Assembly (NCBI GenBank): GCA_022340585.1
Contig: JAJDNS010000171.1
Span: 1 to 36,716, forward strand
Length of the DNA: 36,716 nt
From: Acidobacteriota bacterium
GTDB taxonomy: Bacteria; Acidobacteriota; Vicinamibacteria; Fen-336
Direction: 5' to 3'
The notes under the pieces are model-generated. The model ran no database searches and had not been told where the DNA came from. It saw only the letters and a list, made by a program, of their open reading frames with translations. The translations under genes and the position numbers were made by a program. Shown here in pieces: positions 7,662-18,920 of this stretch. Within the stretch, counting starts at the first letter, position 1, and each line of letters starts with the position of its first letter.

Positions 7662-9172
7662 CCCTTCGTCCCGGGCATCGCGGGCTCATCTGGCTCGCGC
7701 TGGCGGCGGCCGCCTACCTGGTGACGCGGACGTGGCACCTCACCGCGCTGCCGATGTTCTTCGACGAGGCCTTCCACATCCTCTGGGGCGACCGCTGGCA
7801 CGGTCCCCACGGCCTCTCGCGAGCCCTCTGGGGGGGCAAGCTCCTGGGGGTCGCGGCCATCGGGGCGGCCGCGAGGCTGGGCCCGGACGATCCCCTCCGG
7901 GCCGCCCGACTCGCGGTCGTGCTGATCGGGCTGGTGACCCTGTTCTCCTCCTTCTGGCTGGGGCGCCGTATCGGAGGCCTTCCGGGTGGGGTGATCACGG
8001 CGGTCCTGGTGGTCGCCTGTCCCTTCCTCCTCTTCCACGATCGGATGGCCCTCGTCGATCCTTTCGTCACGGCCTTCGCAACCCTGGCGCTGGTAGCCAC
8101 CATCGGTCTGTGCGACCATCCGAGCGTCGGTCGCGGAGCGCTACTCGGGTTGACGCTCACCGCGGCGGGTGCGGCAAAGGTCCTCGGCGTCGTCGCCTTC
8201 GCACCCTCGCTGGTGGGTGTCGCTCTCCTCGCTGGCCGCGACGCTCGGGCCTGGCGCGCCCTCGGGCTGGCCTGGGGGGTGGCCGGCCTTCTTCTCTGGA
8301 TCCCGGTGCGGGGCTTCGTCGGAGGCGGAGGAGAGATCGGCGAGAAGGTCGCCCCCTTTTCCGAGGACCGCTGGGCCCTGGCCCGCGAGAACCTCGTCCA
8401 GCTGGGCGCGTGGCTGTGGGTGTACGTGACACCCACGATCCTCGCCCTCGGTCTCCTGGCCACCCTTCTGGCCCTGGCCCGGCGGCGGCGTGTGGAGGTT
8501 CTCCTGGTGTTCGCCTGGGTCTTCCCCCTGGCCGCCTTCGTCCTCGGGGTTCGCGTGTGGTATCCGCGCTATGTCCTCTTCACCGTCGCACCCTTCCTGG
8601 CCCTGACCGGGGGCGCCGTGGGCGAGGCGTGGTCCCGGGCTCGGGGCACGGTTGGGCGGGTCTCGGTGTTTCTCCTCCTGGTGGGCTCGCTCGTGCCCGG
8701 CGCGCTGTTCCTCCAGGCGCTGCTGAAGGACCCGTCCTCGGTTCGGCTCCCCCCGGTGGACCGGTGGCAGTACGTGGAGGGCTGGCCTTCCGGGTACGGC
8801 TGGGCCGAGGCCCACGAGTTCCTTCTCGGCGAGATGGCGGGCGAGCCTCTCCCGCACCGGGTCGCGACGGAGCCCTACCACTGGACGCTCAAGGCGTCAT
8901 TCCTGGGGCAGCGGGGCGTGGCGGTCAAGGCGTTCGATGTCTGGAGCCCGTCGGAGCTGGTGCGGGCCGCGGACTGGACGGGCCGCGGGGGGGGATGGCT
9001 CGTGGTCTCGAAACCCGTGGTCGCCGACGGGCCCTTCGAGCTCACGCACCTGGCGGGCTTCACGAAGCCCGGGCGCCGGGGCTCGGTCCACGTCTACCGG
9101 ATGCGCCCGTCTCACCGAGACCCACGCGCCCTGCCGCAACGCGTGGGTGACGAGGCGGCGGGAGCTCCCTAG
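7658..9172 (+). CDS. GT39/ArnT-like membrane glycosyltransferase
   Basis: A 504-residue GT-C transferase with about ten to twelve membrane segments in the first 400 residues and a soluble C-terminal domain. The catalytic loop of the family is seen as MFFDEAFH (Asp36, Glu37) directly after the first membrane helix. Such enzymes use polyprenyl-phosphate-linked sugars in the periplasm. The start ATG overlaps the upstream stop as ATGA. The C-terminal 100 residues (WPSGYGWAEAHEFL and VWSPSELVRAADWTG) form the globular part. A run of eight G lies at 8987-8994. The last codons overlap the convergent DUF4388 gene by four bases, leaving no room for a terminator between them. The precise sugar donor cannot be deduced. 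Confidence 0.88.
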   Translation: MTLRPGHRGLIWLALAAAAYLVTRTWHLTALPMFFDEAFHILWGDRWHGPHGLSRALWGGKLLGVAAIGAAARLGPDDPLRAARLAVVLIGLVTLFSSFWLGRRIGGLPGGVITAVLVVACPFLLFHDRMALVDPFVTAFATLALVATIGLCDHPSVGRGALLGLTLTAAGAAKVLGVVAFAPSLVGVALLAGRDARAWRALGLAWGVAGLLLWIPVRGFVGGGGEIGEKVAPFSEDRWALARENLVQLGAWLWVYVTPTILALGLLATLLALARRRRVEVLLVFAWVFPLAAFVLGVRVWYPRYVLFTVAPFLALTGGAVGEAWSRARGTVGRVSVFLLLVGSLVPGALFLQALLKDPSSVRLPPVDRWQYVEGWPSGYGWAEAHEFLLGEMAGEPLPHRVATEPYHWTLKASFLGQRGVAVKAFDVWSPSELVRAADWTGRGGGWLVVSKPVVADGPFELTHLAGFTKPGRRGSVHVYRMRPSHRDPRALPQRVGDEAAGAP

Positions 9173-9993
9173 CGGAGCCCCCGTGCGAGCTGGAGGATGG
9201 TGTCGGCGACGGCGCTGCCCTTCAGCACTCCAGCGGCCCGGGCAATCTGGTGGACCGCGTCCTCCACCGCCTCGAGGCCGGCTCCCTCCTCGATCTCCGT
9301 CTGGGCTTTGAGGTAGTGCTTCTGCACCACGCTCTCGCCCGCCGGCCCGAGAAGCGCCACGCATTCGTCCCTGATGTGAGCCAGCCGGGTGAGCAACGCC
9401 GGTGATGTGCGCGGTGAGGTCGGTGGGGTGGGAGTGTCCAGCGGGCCGGCGCCGGCGGGATCCTTCAAGCGGATGAGGCCAGTGGCCACCAGCCCGTAGA
9501 GGAGCTTCGCGGCGTCGAAGACCGAGAGGCCGGCCGCGCCCGCGATGGCCCGCAGGCTTCGCTCGCCGTCGATCTTGGACAGCAGCAGCCACTCCATGGT
9601 GTTGAGGTTGATCTGGCCCTCGCGGTTCTCGAGGATCACGAACTCGGGGACGAGGTCCACGGAAGGGATCTTGCGGGACAGCACCCTCCACTCGTCCAGC
9701 CGGCGGGCGGCCTCCATGAGGAGGCTGGTGTTGCTCTTCTGGATCGTCTGACGCGGCGCGGATACCGCAGCGTCGAAGCGGAACTCGCCCTCCCGCCAGA
9801 TCGCCAGGGAGTAGACTGCCTCCTCTCCCTCGAGCTCACCCAGCTCGGCGTGGACGATCTTGCCCTTCTTGAGGTAGATCTCGCCCCCGTACGGTCCCCC
9901 GGTCAAACGGAAGACGCCGGTCTTGCCGCTCACGCTGACGAGCTGGATGATATCGGGAAGGTGCAGCTCGGCGAGGGAACCCTGGAAGGTCAT
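9169..9993 (-). CDS. DUF4388 domain-containing protein
   Basis: A 274-residue soluble protein. The first ~110 residues fit DUF4388 (FQGSLAELHLPDIIQLVSVS, TGVFRLTGG, GEIYLKKGKIVHAELGELEGEEAVYSLAIW, GEFRF). This domain is frequent in Acidobacteriota and Myxococcota and is usually tied to signalling or motility regulators; no biochemical activity is established. The middle (about residues 115-190) looks like a small helical or winged-helix module (LLSKIDGERSLRAIAGAAGLSVFDAAKLLYGLVATGLI), also typical of the family. A Pro/Thr linker and a helical C-terminal tail follow. It lies 102 bases downstream of the NtrC-type regulator in the same direction and has its own promoter at 10050-10078, so it may be read both alone and with the two-component genes. 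Confidence 0.85.
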   Translation of the reverse strand: MTFQGSLAELHLPDIIQLVSVSGKTGVFRLTGGPYGGEIYLKKGKIVHAELGELEGEEAVYSLAIWREGEFRFDAAVSAPRQTIQKSNTSLLMEAARRLDEWRVLSRKIPSVDLVPEFVILENREGQINLNTMEWLLLSKIDGERSLRAIAGAAGLSVFDAAKLLYGLVATGLIRLKDPAGAGPLDTPTPPTSPRTSPALLTRLAHIRDECVALLGPAGESVVQKHYLKAQTEIEEGAGLEAVEDAVHQIARAAGVLKGSAVADTILQLARGLR

Positions 9994-10049
9994 GGGCTGG
10001 GCCTGGGGGCCAGGATAAGTGCCTTGGCTACTGCAAATTACAGCGATTG

Positions 10050-10078
10050 ACGCTATCAGCCCGGGCTGGAGATGTCAA
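10050..10078 (-). promoter_or_regulatory. Sigma-70-type promoter of the DUF4388 gene
   Basis: On the minus strand TTGACA (10078-10073), a 17-base spacer and TAGCGT (10055-10050) form a housekeeping-type promoter. The expected start lies about 50 bases before the ATG at 9993. The -35 box is a full consensus and the -10 matches at four of six positions. Confidence 0.6.
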
Positions 10079-10095
10079 GGGCGCGTCTCGATGAC

Positions 10096-11535
10096 TCAGG
10101 CCGAGGTCGTCTTGACCGCCGAGCCCTCGTCACGAGTCGTGCCGCGGCGGTCCCGGTCCCTCGGCAGGAGGATGGAATGCCGCTTGATCATCTCGTTGAG
10201 GGTCGTGGGCTTGAGCCCGAGCAGGCGGGCGGCGTCTTTCTGCACTCCTCCGGTCGACTCGAGCGTGGACTCGATGAGGCGGCGCTCGAAGTGGGCGATC
10301 ACCTCCCGCAGGTTGATGCCCTCGGGCGGGACCGCCACCTGCGGGATGTGGAAGCTCGGGCGGCTGCGCACGTGCTCCGGCACGAGGTCCTTGCCGATCA
10401 GGGGGCCGGTGGTCAGGACCACTCCGCGTTCGATGACGTTTTCCAGCTCCCGGACGTTGCCCGGCCAGTCGTAGTCCATGAGCGTCTGCATCACCTCGGG
10501 GGTGACGCCCTCGACCTGCTTCGAGTTCTCGGCCGCGTACTCGTCCACGAAGTGCTGTACGAGAGCGGGGATGTCCTCCTTGCGCTGGCGCAGGGGGGGC
10601 AGCGGGATCGCGATCACGTTGAGCCGATAGTAGAGGTCCTCCCGAAACCGTCCTTCGTCGACCGCTCTCCGGAGGTCGATGTTCGTCGCGGCCACGACGC
10701 GGACGTCGACTTTGATCGTCTCCACGCCGCCCAACCGCATGAACTCGCGCTCCTGCATCACGCGCAGGAGCTTGGCCTGGGTCTCGAGGGGGATGTTCCC
10801 GATCTCGTCGAAGAAGAGAGTGCCCTTGTCCGCGAGCTCGAACAGCCCCTTCTTCGCGTAGACCGCGCCGGTGAACGCGCCCTTCACGTGGCCGAAGAGG
10901 TTCGACTCGAGGAGATCGTGGGGAAGACTCCCCGAGTTCACCACCACGAAGGGCTTGTCCTTTCGCGGAGAGTTGGCGTGGATGGCCTTGGCGACGAGCT
11001 CCTTGCCGGTGCCGCTCTCGCCGGCCACCAGGATGGTGGATCGTGAGGGCGCGGCCTGTGCGATCAGCTGGAAGATCTGGAGCATTCGCGGGCTCTTGCC
11101 CACGATCTCCATGAACCGCCCCTGGTCCCGAAGCGCGGCGCGGAGCTGCCGGTTCTCGTCGGTGAGGCGGCGCTGGTTCAGTCCGTTGTCCAGCGCGTGC
11201 AGGAGCTCCTCGTGCTTGAAGGGCTTGGCCACGTAGTCGAATGCGCCCCTCCGCATCGCGGCGATGGCGGTCTCCACCGAGGCGTGGGCGGTGATCATCA
11301 GCACCACGAGATCGGGGTCGGTCTTCTTCAGCTCCTCGAGGACGGTCATTCCGTCCATCTCGGGCAGCATCATGTCCACGAGAGCGGCGGCGTACATCCC
11401 CTTGCGGGCGAGCTCGAGCCCCTCGGCCCCGTTGGGGGCGAGAGAGACCTCGTAGCCGGCCTGGGTCAGCAGGCTCCCGAGGACGTCGCGCATCACCTCC
11501 TCGTCGTCGACGACGAGGATCGACTCCTGGCTCAT
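10096..11535 (-). CDS. Sigma-54-dependent NtrC-family response regulator
   Basis: A 479-residue protein with receiver, AAA+ and Fis domains in order. The receiver (1-120) has the acidic pair DDEE near residue 10, the phospho-acceptor Asp54 in LVDMMLPEMDG, and the Lys of AKPF. The AAA+ domain shows Walker A GESGTGKE, the GAFTGA loop that contacts sigma-54, Walker B LFFDEIG and the arginine-finger region. The C-terminal Fis helix-turn-helix reads GVQKDAARLLGLKPTTLNEM. It therefore should activate RpoN-dependent promoters when phosphorylated. The start at 11535 is one base after the kinase stop codon; longer in-frame starts would lie inside the kinase gene. The kinase is its obvious partner. It resembles the PrsR/PilR type, but I would not give it a gene name. 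Confidence 0.96.
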   Translation of the reverse strand: MSQESILVVDDEEVMRDVLGSLLTQAGYEVSLAPNGAEGLELARKGMYAAALVDMMLPEMDGMTVLEELKKTDPDLVVLMITAHASVETAIAAMRRGAFDYVAKPFKHEELLHALDNGLNQRRLTDENRQLRAALRDQGRFMEIVGKSPRMLQIFQLIAQAAPSRSTILVAGESGTGKELVAKAIHANSPRKDKPFVVVNSGSLPHDLLESNLFGHVKGAFTGAVYAKKGLFELADKGTLFFDEIGNIPLETQAKLLRVMQEREFMRLGGVETIKVDVRVVAATNIDLRRAVDEGRFREDLYYRLNVIAIPLPPLRQRKEDIPALVQHFVDEYAAENSKQVEGVTPEVMQTLMDYDWPGNVRELENVIERGVVLTTGPLIGKDLVPEHVRSRPSFHIPQVAVPPEGINLREVIAHFERRLIESTLESTGGVQKDAARLLGLKPTTLNEMIKRHSILLPRDRDRRGTTRDEGSAVKTTSA

Positions 11536-11536
11536 C

Positions 11537-14350
11537 TCAACCCTGCTGCGCGGCCTCGGAGGCAACGAGGGTCGGCAGCGCCACCTGGAACGTGGTGCCC
11601 TGGCCCGGCGTGCTCTCGACGAAGATGCCGCCCCCATGCTCCTGCACGATTCCGTAGGAGACGCTCAGCCCGAGCCCGGTGCCCCGCCCGATGCCCTTGG
11701 TGGTGAAGAAGGGGTCGTAGATGCGTCGGACATGCTCCTTGCGGATCCCGTGTCCAGTGTCTCTGACCTCCACCACCGCGGTGTCGCCTTCGGCGTAGGT
11801 GACCAGGGTCAACCAGCCGCCCCGGGGCATCGCGTCGCGGGCGTTCAAGATCAAGTTGAAGAACACCTGCTGGATGCCGTTCTCGTTGCCGCGAATCGGC
11901 GGCATGTTCGTCGCGAGCTCGCGCCGCACCCTGATCCGGGACCCGGTCAGCTGGTGCTCGAGGAGGGAAAGCACGTCGAGGAGTGTCTTGTTGAGGTCCA
12001 TGCGCTCGAATTCGGCGCCACCGGATCTCGAGAAGTTGAGAAGGCTGTTGATGATCTTGGCCGCGCGGAAGCTCTGCTTCTCGATCTTGTCCAGCAGCGG
12101 CCGGCGGGCATCGGACTCCTCGATCTGGCCGCGGAGCAGCTGAGTGTAGGAGGAGATGCCGGCCAGCGGGGTGTTGACCTCGTGGGCGACACCGGCGGCG
12201 AGGAGGCCCACCGAGGCCATCTTCTCCGTGTGCTGCAGCTGCTCCTCGAGGCGCACCCGGGCAGTGACGTCGTCGAGGATCAGGATGGTCCCACGGTGCT
12301 CGGCGGGCTTCACCTCGAAGGGCGCGACCGAGACGTTGACCATCAGGTTGCGACCGTCGGAGGCGGGGAGGTGGAGCTTGTAGATGTGGGCGATCTCTCC
12401 CTGGCTGCCGAGGACCATCGAGCGGCGAAGCGCCTCCAGGAACTTACCCGGGAAGACCTCCTCCAGGGCACGGCCCAGCGTCTCCTCTCGCTTGCGGCCG
12501 TGGAGAGATTCCATGGCGCGGTTCCAGCTCGTGATCCGGCCGTCGAGCCCGACCACCACGATGCCGGAGTCCAGGCTCTCGAGGATGTTCTCGGAGTAGT
12601 CCTTGAGCTCGCTCAGCTCCTCCGCCTTGGAGTGCAGGCTGCGGTAGAGGCGGCCGTTCATGATGGCGGTCGCGGCCTGGGCGGCCAGCGTCTTCAGGGT
12701 GTCCACCTCCTCGCTGTTGAGGGGGTCCAGCCCGTCCTTGCGGCCCACGCCGAGGACGCCGATGACCTCGCCCTTCACCCGGCAGGGGAAGAGCCACCCC
12801 AGGCCCAGGGTTGCCAGCGTGGGGTAGTCGTCGGGCGCGGACTCGACGTCTACCGCCTGCCCGGCCTCCAGCCGCTCGAGAAGACCCTCGTCGGTCAGCC
12901 GGGCCTCTTCGGTCCGCGGGACGCCCCGGGCGCGGAAGGGCAGGAAGCCGCCGTCCGGAGCGGGGAGGAAGAGTGCCATCTCCCGGAGTCCGAGCGCGGC
13001 GCCGACACCCTCGAGCAACCTTTCGCTCGTTCTCTCGAGGTCGAGGTCGGCGTTCAGGTCCTCGGACAACCGGACCAGGGCCTTCCGAGGGCTATAGCGC
13101 TCCCGGTAGAAGAGCCGCTCCAGCGCCTCCTGGACCCGGCTCTTGACCGGGGTGAACAGGAGAACCGCCACCATGGCGCTGAGGAGCGCGATGACGGCAT
13201 TGCCTGGCTCCTCCCAGAGGACATCGGTCAAGCCGGCGGTCAGGAGGGCGACGGCCACGAGCACGGCTACCGCCAGCACGAAGCCGAGGGCGCGGCGGAC
13301 GATCAGCTCGACGTCCATCAGGCGGTGCTTGACCACGGCATAGGCCAGCGACAGCGGGATGAGGGCCAGCGGCACGTAGCCGGCCAGCTTCATGGCCAGC
13401 CCCGGCTCACGGCCCAGGGCGAACGGCAGGGCGTAGAAGGCCAGAAACGGAACCACCGCTCCGCCGGTGCCCCAGACCAGCCACTTCACCTGCCGGCGAG
13501 CGGTGAGGCTGCGCGTCCGGCGGTAGGAGTCCCGGAGGGCCGCGAAGGCCATCGCGAAGAACATCGCGAAGTAGAGCGGCTGGAAGCGGTCGATCGTTTC
13601 CACGATGCCCCACAGAGCCCCCGTGCCCTCGCCGGCCGCGCCCAGGGCCTGGCTCATCGCCACCGCCCCTGCCAGCACCAGGGCGGGCATGTAGAGCGCG
13701 GGCACGAGCCACAGACGTTGGGCCCTCAGGCGTCGCTCGGGGAACGTCAGGCAGAAGTGCAGGAAGACGACGGGCAGAAACAACCGGGCCAGGGCGTCGA
13801 GCCAGAACAGCCCCCAGTCGATCAGGTTGAGCTTTCCAATGTAGGAGATCGAGTAGGCCAGGAAGAAGAGGACGCAGATGGCGTAGAAGTGGAGCGTCGA
13901 GCGATCCGCAGGTCGGCGCAGCATCACGACCGTTCCCACCACCAGGCTGAAGAAGCCGACCAGGGACAGGTAGTAGAAGCCGGAGACATCCCCCTTGGGC
14001 AGGGGTTGCACGGTCAGGTTGAGCTCCCGCGGCACGTCCTCCCGCAGGAGCTTGTAGAGAGCCTGGTCTCCGGGCCGCCGGGAGGCCAGGGTGGCCTCCA
14101 GATCGGCGCGGACCAGCACCTCCTGCCCGTCCACCGCGACCAGGATGTCGCCTCCCTGGATGCCGGCCCGGAAACCGGGTCCCCCGGGATCGATCCGAGC
14201 GGCGACGAGTCCCTGGGGCGCCGCCTCCCAGAAGACACCGTCGTCCATCAGGGTCCAGGTCGCCTTGAGGACGATGTTGTAGACACCGAGCGCGGCCAGG
14301 GCGAGCCCGACGAGGACGGCCAGCGTGTTCTTGAGGCGGCGTTGGGTCAT
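11537..14350 (-). CDS. PDZ-7TM-GAF-PAS sensor histidine kinase
   Basis: A 937-residue membrane kinase. A first membrane helix (about 8-27) is followed by a PDZ-like domain (about 35-125; PGFRAGIQGGDILVAVDGQ), then a block of seven or eight membrane helices to about residue 400. A GAF domain (about 430-560) and a PAS domain (about 588-705; SLDSGIVVVGLDGRITSWN) follow. The HisKA box has His723 in GVAHEVNTPL, and the ATPase domain shows NLILNARDAMP, DTGHGI and GTGLGLSVSYGIV. The start at 14350 places the first helix at the N-terminus; the upstream in-frame codons lie across the sigma-54 promoter and are rejected. The same layout is common in Acidobacteriota and is related to PrsK-like kinases. 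The signal could be periplasmic, through PDZ, or within the membrane. It is transcribed with the regulator at 10096. Confidence 0.95.
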   Translation of the reverse strand: MTQRRLKNTLAVLVGLALAALGVYNIVLKATWTLMDDGVFWEAAPQGLVAARIDPGGPGFRAGIQGGDILVAVDGQEVLVRADLEATLASRRPGDQALYKLLREDVPRELNLTVQPLPKGDVSGFYYLSLVGFFSLVVGTVVMLRRPADRSTLHFYAICVLFFLAYSISYIGKLNLIDWGLFWLDALARLFLPVVFLHFCLTFPERRLRAQRLWLVPALYMPALVLAGAVAMSQALGAAGEGTGALWGIVETIDRFQPLYFAMFFAMAFAALRDSYRRTRSLTARRQVKWLVWGTGGAVVPFLAFYALPFALGREPGLAMKLAGYVPLALIPLSLAYAVVKHRLMDVELIVRRALGFVLAVAVLVAVALLTAGLTDVLWEEPGNAVIALLSAMVAVLLFTPVKSRVQEALERLFYRERYSPRKALVRLSEDLNADLDLERTSERLLEGVGAALGLREMALFLPAPDGGFLPFRARGVPRTEEARLTDEGLLERLEAGQAVDVESAPDDYPTLATLGLGWLFPCRVKGEVIGVLGVGRKDGLDPLNSEEVDTLKTLAAQAATAIMNGRLYRSLHSKAEELSELKDYSENILESLDSGIVVVGLDGRITSWNRAMESLHGRKREETLGRALEEVFPGKFLEALRRSMVLGSQGEIAHIYKLHLPASDGRNLMVNVSVAPFEVKPAEHRGTILILDDVTARVRLEEQLQHTEKMASVGLLAAGVAHEVNTPLAGISSYTQLLRGQIEESDARRPLLDKIEKQSFRAAKIINSLLNFSRSGGAEFERMDLNKTLLDVLSLLEHQLTGSRIRVRRELATNMPPIRGNENGIQQVFFNLILNARDAMPRGGWLTLVTYAEGDTAVVEVRDTGHGIRKEHVRRIYDPFFTTKGIGRGTGLGLSVSYGIVQEHGGGIFVESTPGQGTTFQVALPTLVASEAAQQG

Positions 14351-14399
14351 CACTGGACCGGTGGTCACCAAACCACGGTTTGAGCCATCGGACAAGGGA

Positions 14400-14415
14400 T
14401 GCAAGCCACGTGCCG
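14400..14415 (-). promoter_or_regulatory. Sigma-54 (-24/-12) promoter upstream of the histidine kinase
   Basis: The minus strand reads CGGCACG-TGGC-TTGCA, which matches the consensus TGGCACG-N4-TTGCW at every defined position except the first T. The GG and GC are ten bases apart as required. The predicted start is near 14389, giving a leader of about 40 bases before the ATG at 14350. The second gene of this operon encodes a sigma-54 activator, so autoregulation is likely. Confidence 0.8.
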
Positions 14416-14536
14416 GAAACGACACGGAAATGGGGTCAACAAGTCCCGCTTTTTCAGGAGCTTTGCCTGGGCCGGCGTTCATTGAATCCAGCTGCTCGAA
14501 CCGCAAACCAAGGGATTGGATCACCGGAGACGGCCC

Positions 14537-14562
14537 AAAAAAACAGGCCCAGCCGAGCCCTC
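14537..14562 (-). terminator. Possible intrinsic terminator after the outer-membrane protein gene
   Basis: On the minus strand an imperfect GC-rich stem (AGGGCTC pairing with GGGCCT, one mismatch and a wobble) is followed after one base by seven T. It sits about 40 bases after the stop codon at 14603. The stem is weak, so the call is tentative. The remainder of the 252-base gap at 14351-14602 holds the sigma-54 promoter and nothing else I can identify. Confidence 0.35.
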
Positions 14563-14602
14563 ACTTCCGCCGGCGCCTGATCCTGCCCTCCCGACCCGAT
14601 CT

Positions 14603-18420
<3,818 letters not shown>

Positions 18421-18442
18421 GCGAAGCGAGCCCTCGAGCGAC

Positions 18443-18475
18443 GCCGCCCGGGCGCAGCGACGGGCCCGGCGCGGC
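18443..18475. terminator. GC-rich hairpin 1 between convergent genes
   Basis: GCCGC-CCGGGC pairs with GCCCGG-C-GCGGC, an 11-pair stem with one bulged C and a loop of about ten bases. It lies just after the enolase stop codon, in the gap between converging genes. It has no T tract, so termination would need a factor-independent mechanism that tolerates this, or Rho. Confidence 0.45.
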
Positions 18476-18488
18476 AATCCGTGGCGGT

Positions 18489-18513
18489 GGGCCCCCGTAG
18501 CGGCGGGGCGCCC
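18489..18513. terminator. GC-rich hairpin 2 between convergent genes
   Basis: GGGC-CCCCG pairs with CGGGG-C-GCCC, a nine-pair stem with one bulged C and a six-base loop. It is 13 bases before the end of the small minus-strand gene and, with the hairpin at 18443, probably acts as a two-way transcription barrier. No T tract is seen. Confidence 0.4.
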
Positions 18514-18525
18514 CAGCGCTCCGCC

Positions 18526-18831
18526 TCACTCCTCGTCGTGGTCGACGGTGATCTTCAGCGAGCGGAGGAACTTCTTGTCGAGGGGGGTCATCCGGAGGGG
18601 GGCTGGCTCTGCCTTCTCCACCCTCACGTCGAAGGTGGGGGAGGCGTCTCCACGGCCTTCGGCGCGGGAGAACCCGAGTGTCGCCTCGAGAACGAGCGAG
18701 ACCTCGTAGCCCTCCGAGCGGATGCGGTTCAAGCAGTGGTTGATCTGCGGCGACTCGGAGAGGACCCTTTGCAGGGTGGCACTCACCTCCCGCGTCAACC
18801 GAGTGACGTCGTCGCCTTCCTCTTTCCGCAT
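18526..18831 (-). CDS. Small conserved-looking hypothetical protein
   Basis: A 101-residue, hydrophilic protein with no known domain that I recognise. The N-terminal half is predicted helix ([21 protein letters not shown]); the rest alternates strand-like segments ([37 protein letters not shown]) and ends acidic (DHDEE). There is no signal peptide or membrane segment, so it should be cytosolic. A strong promoter (TTGACA-N18-CATAAT) lies at 18854-18883, which supports the gene being real and well expressed. It is divergent from the methylmalonyl-CoA mutase gene and convergent with enolase. No function can be given. Confidence 0.7.
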   Translation of the reverse strand: MRKEEGDDVTRLTREVSATLQRVLSESPQINHCLNRIRSEGYEVSLVLEATLGFSRAEGRGDASPTFDVRVEKAEPAPLRMTPLDKKFLRSLKITVDHDEE

Positions 18832-18853
18832 GCGGGGAACCCCTGGTGGAGGG

Positions 18854-18883
18854 ATTATGGAAACGGGTCCCGAAGCGTGTCAA
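18854..18883 (-). promoter_or_regulatory. Strong sigma-70-type promoter of the small hypothetical gene
   Basis: TTGACA (18883-18878) and CATAAT (18859-18854) are separated by 18 bases on the minus strand, eleven of twelve consensus matches. It is the best housekeeping-type promoter in the window. It overlaps the upstream region of the mutase gene at 18921, so the two genes may influence each other. Confidence 0.7.
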
Positions 18884-18920
18884 GCGAGGCGATGAAGCTT
18901 CTCTCGAAGGTGAGCTGGCG

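Noticed and set aside
11636..14383. A long open frame on the plus strand opposite the histidine kinase gene
   Set aside because: Its translation is low-complexity (Gly, Gln, Glu, Val rich) with no domain, while the opposite strand encodes a complete kinase. It is a GC-driven shadow frame.
14416..14536. Possible tRNA or small RNA in the 252-base gap upstream of the kinase
   Set aside because: No cloverleaf, no T-arm GTTCRA in a matching context and no promoter on the plus strand. The gap is explained by the sigma-54 promoter and a terminator candidate.
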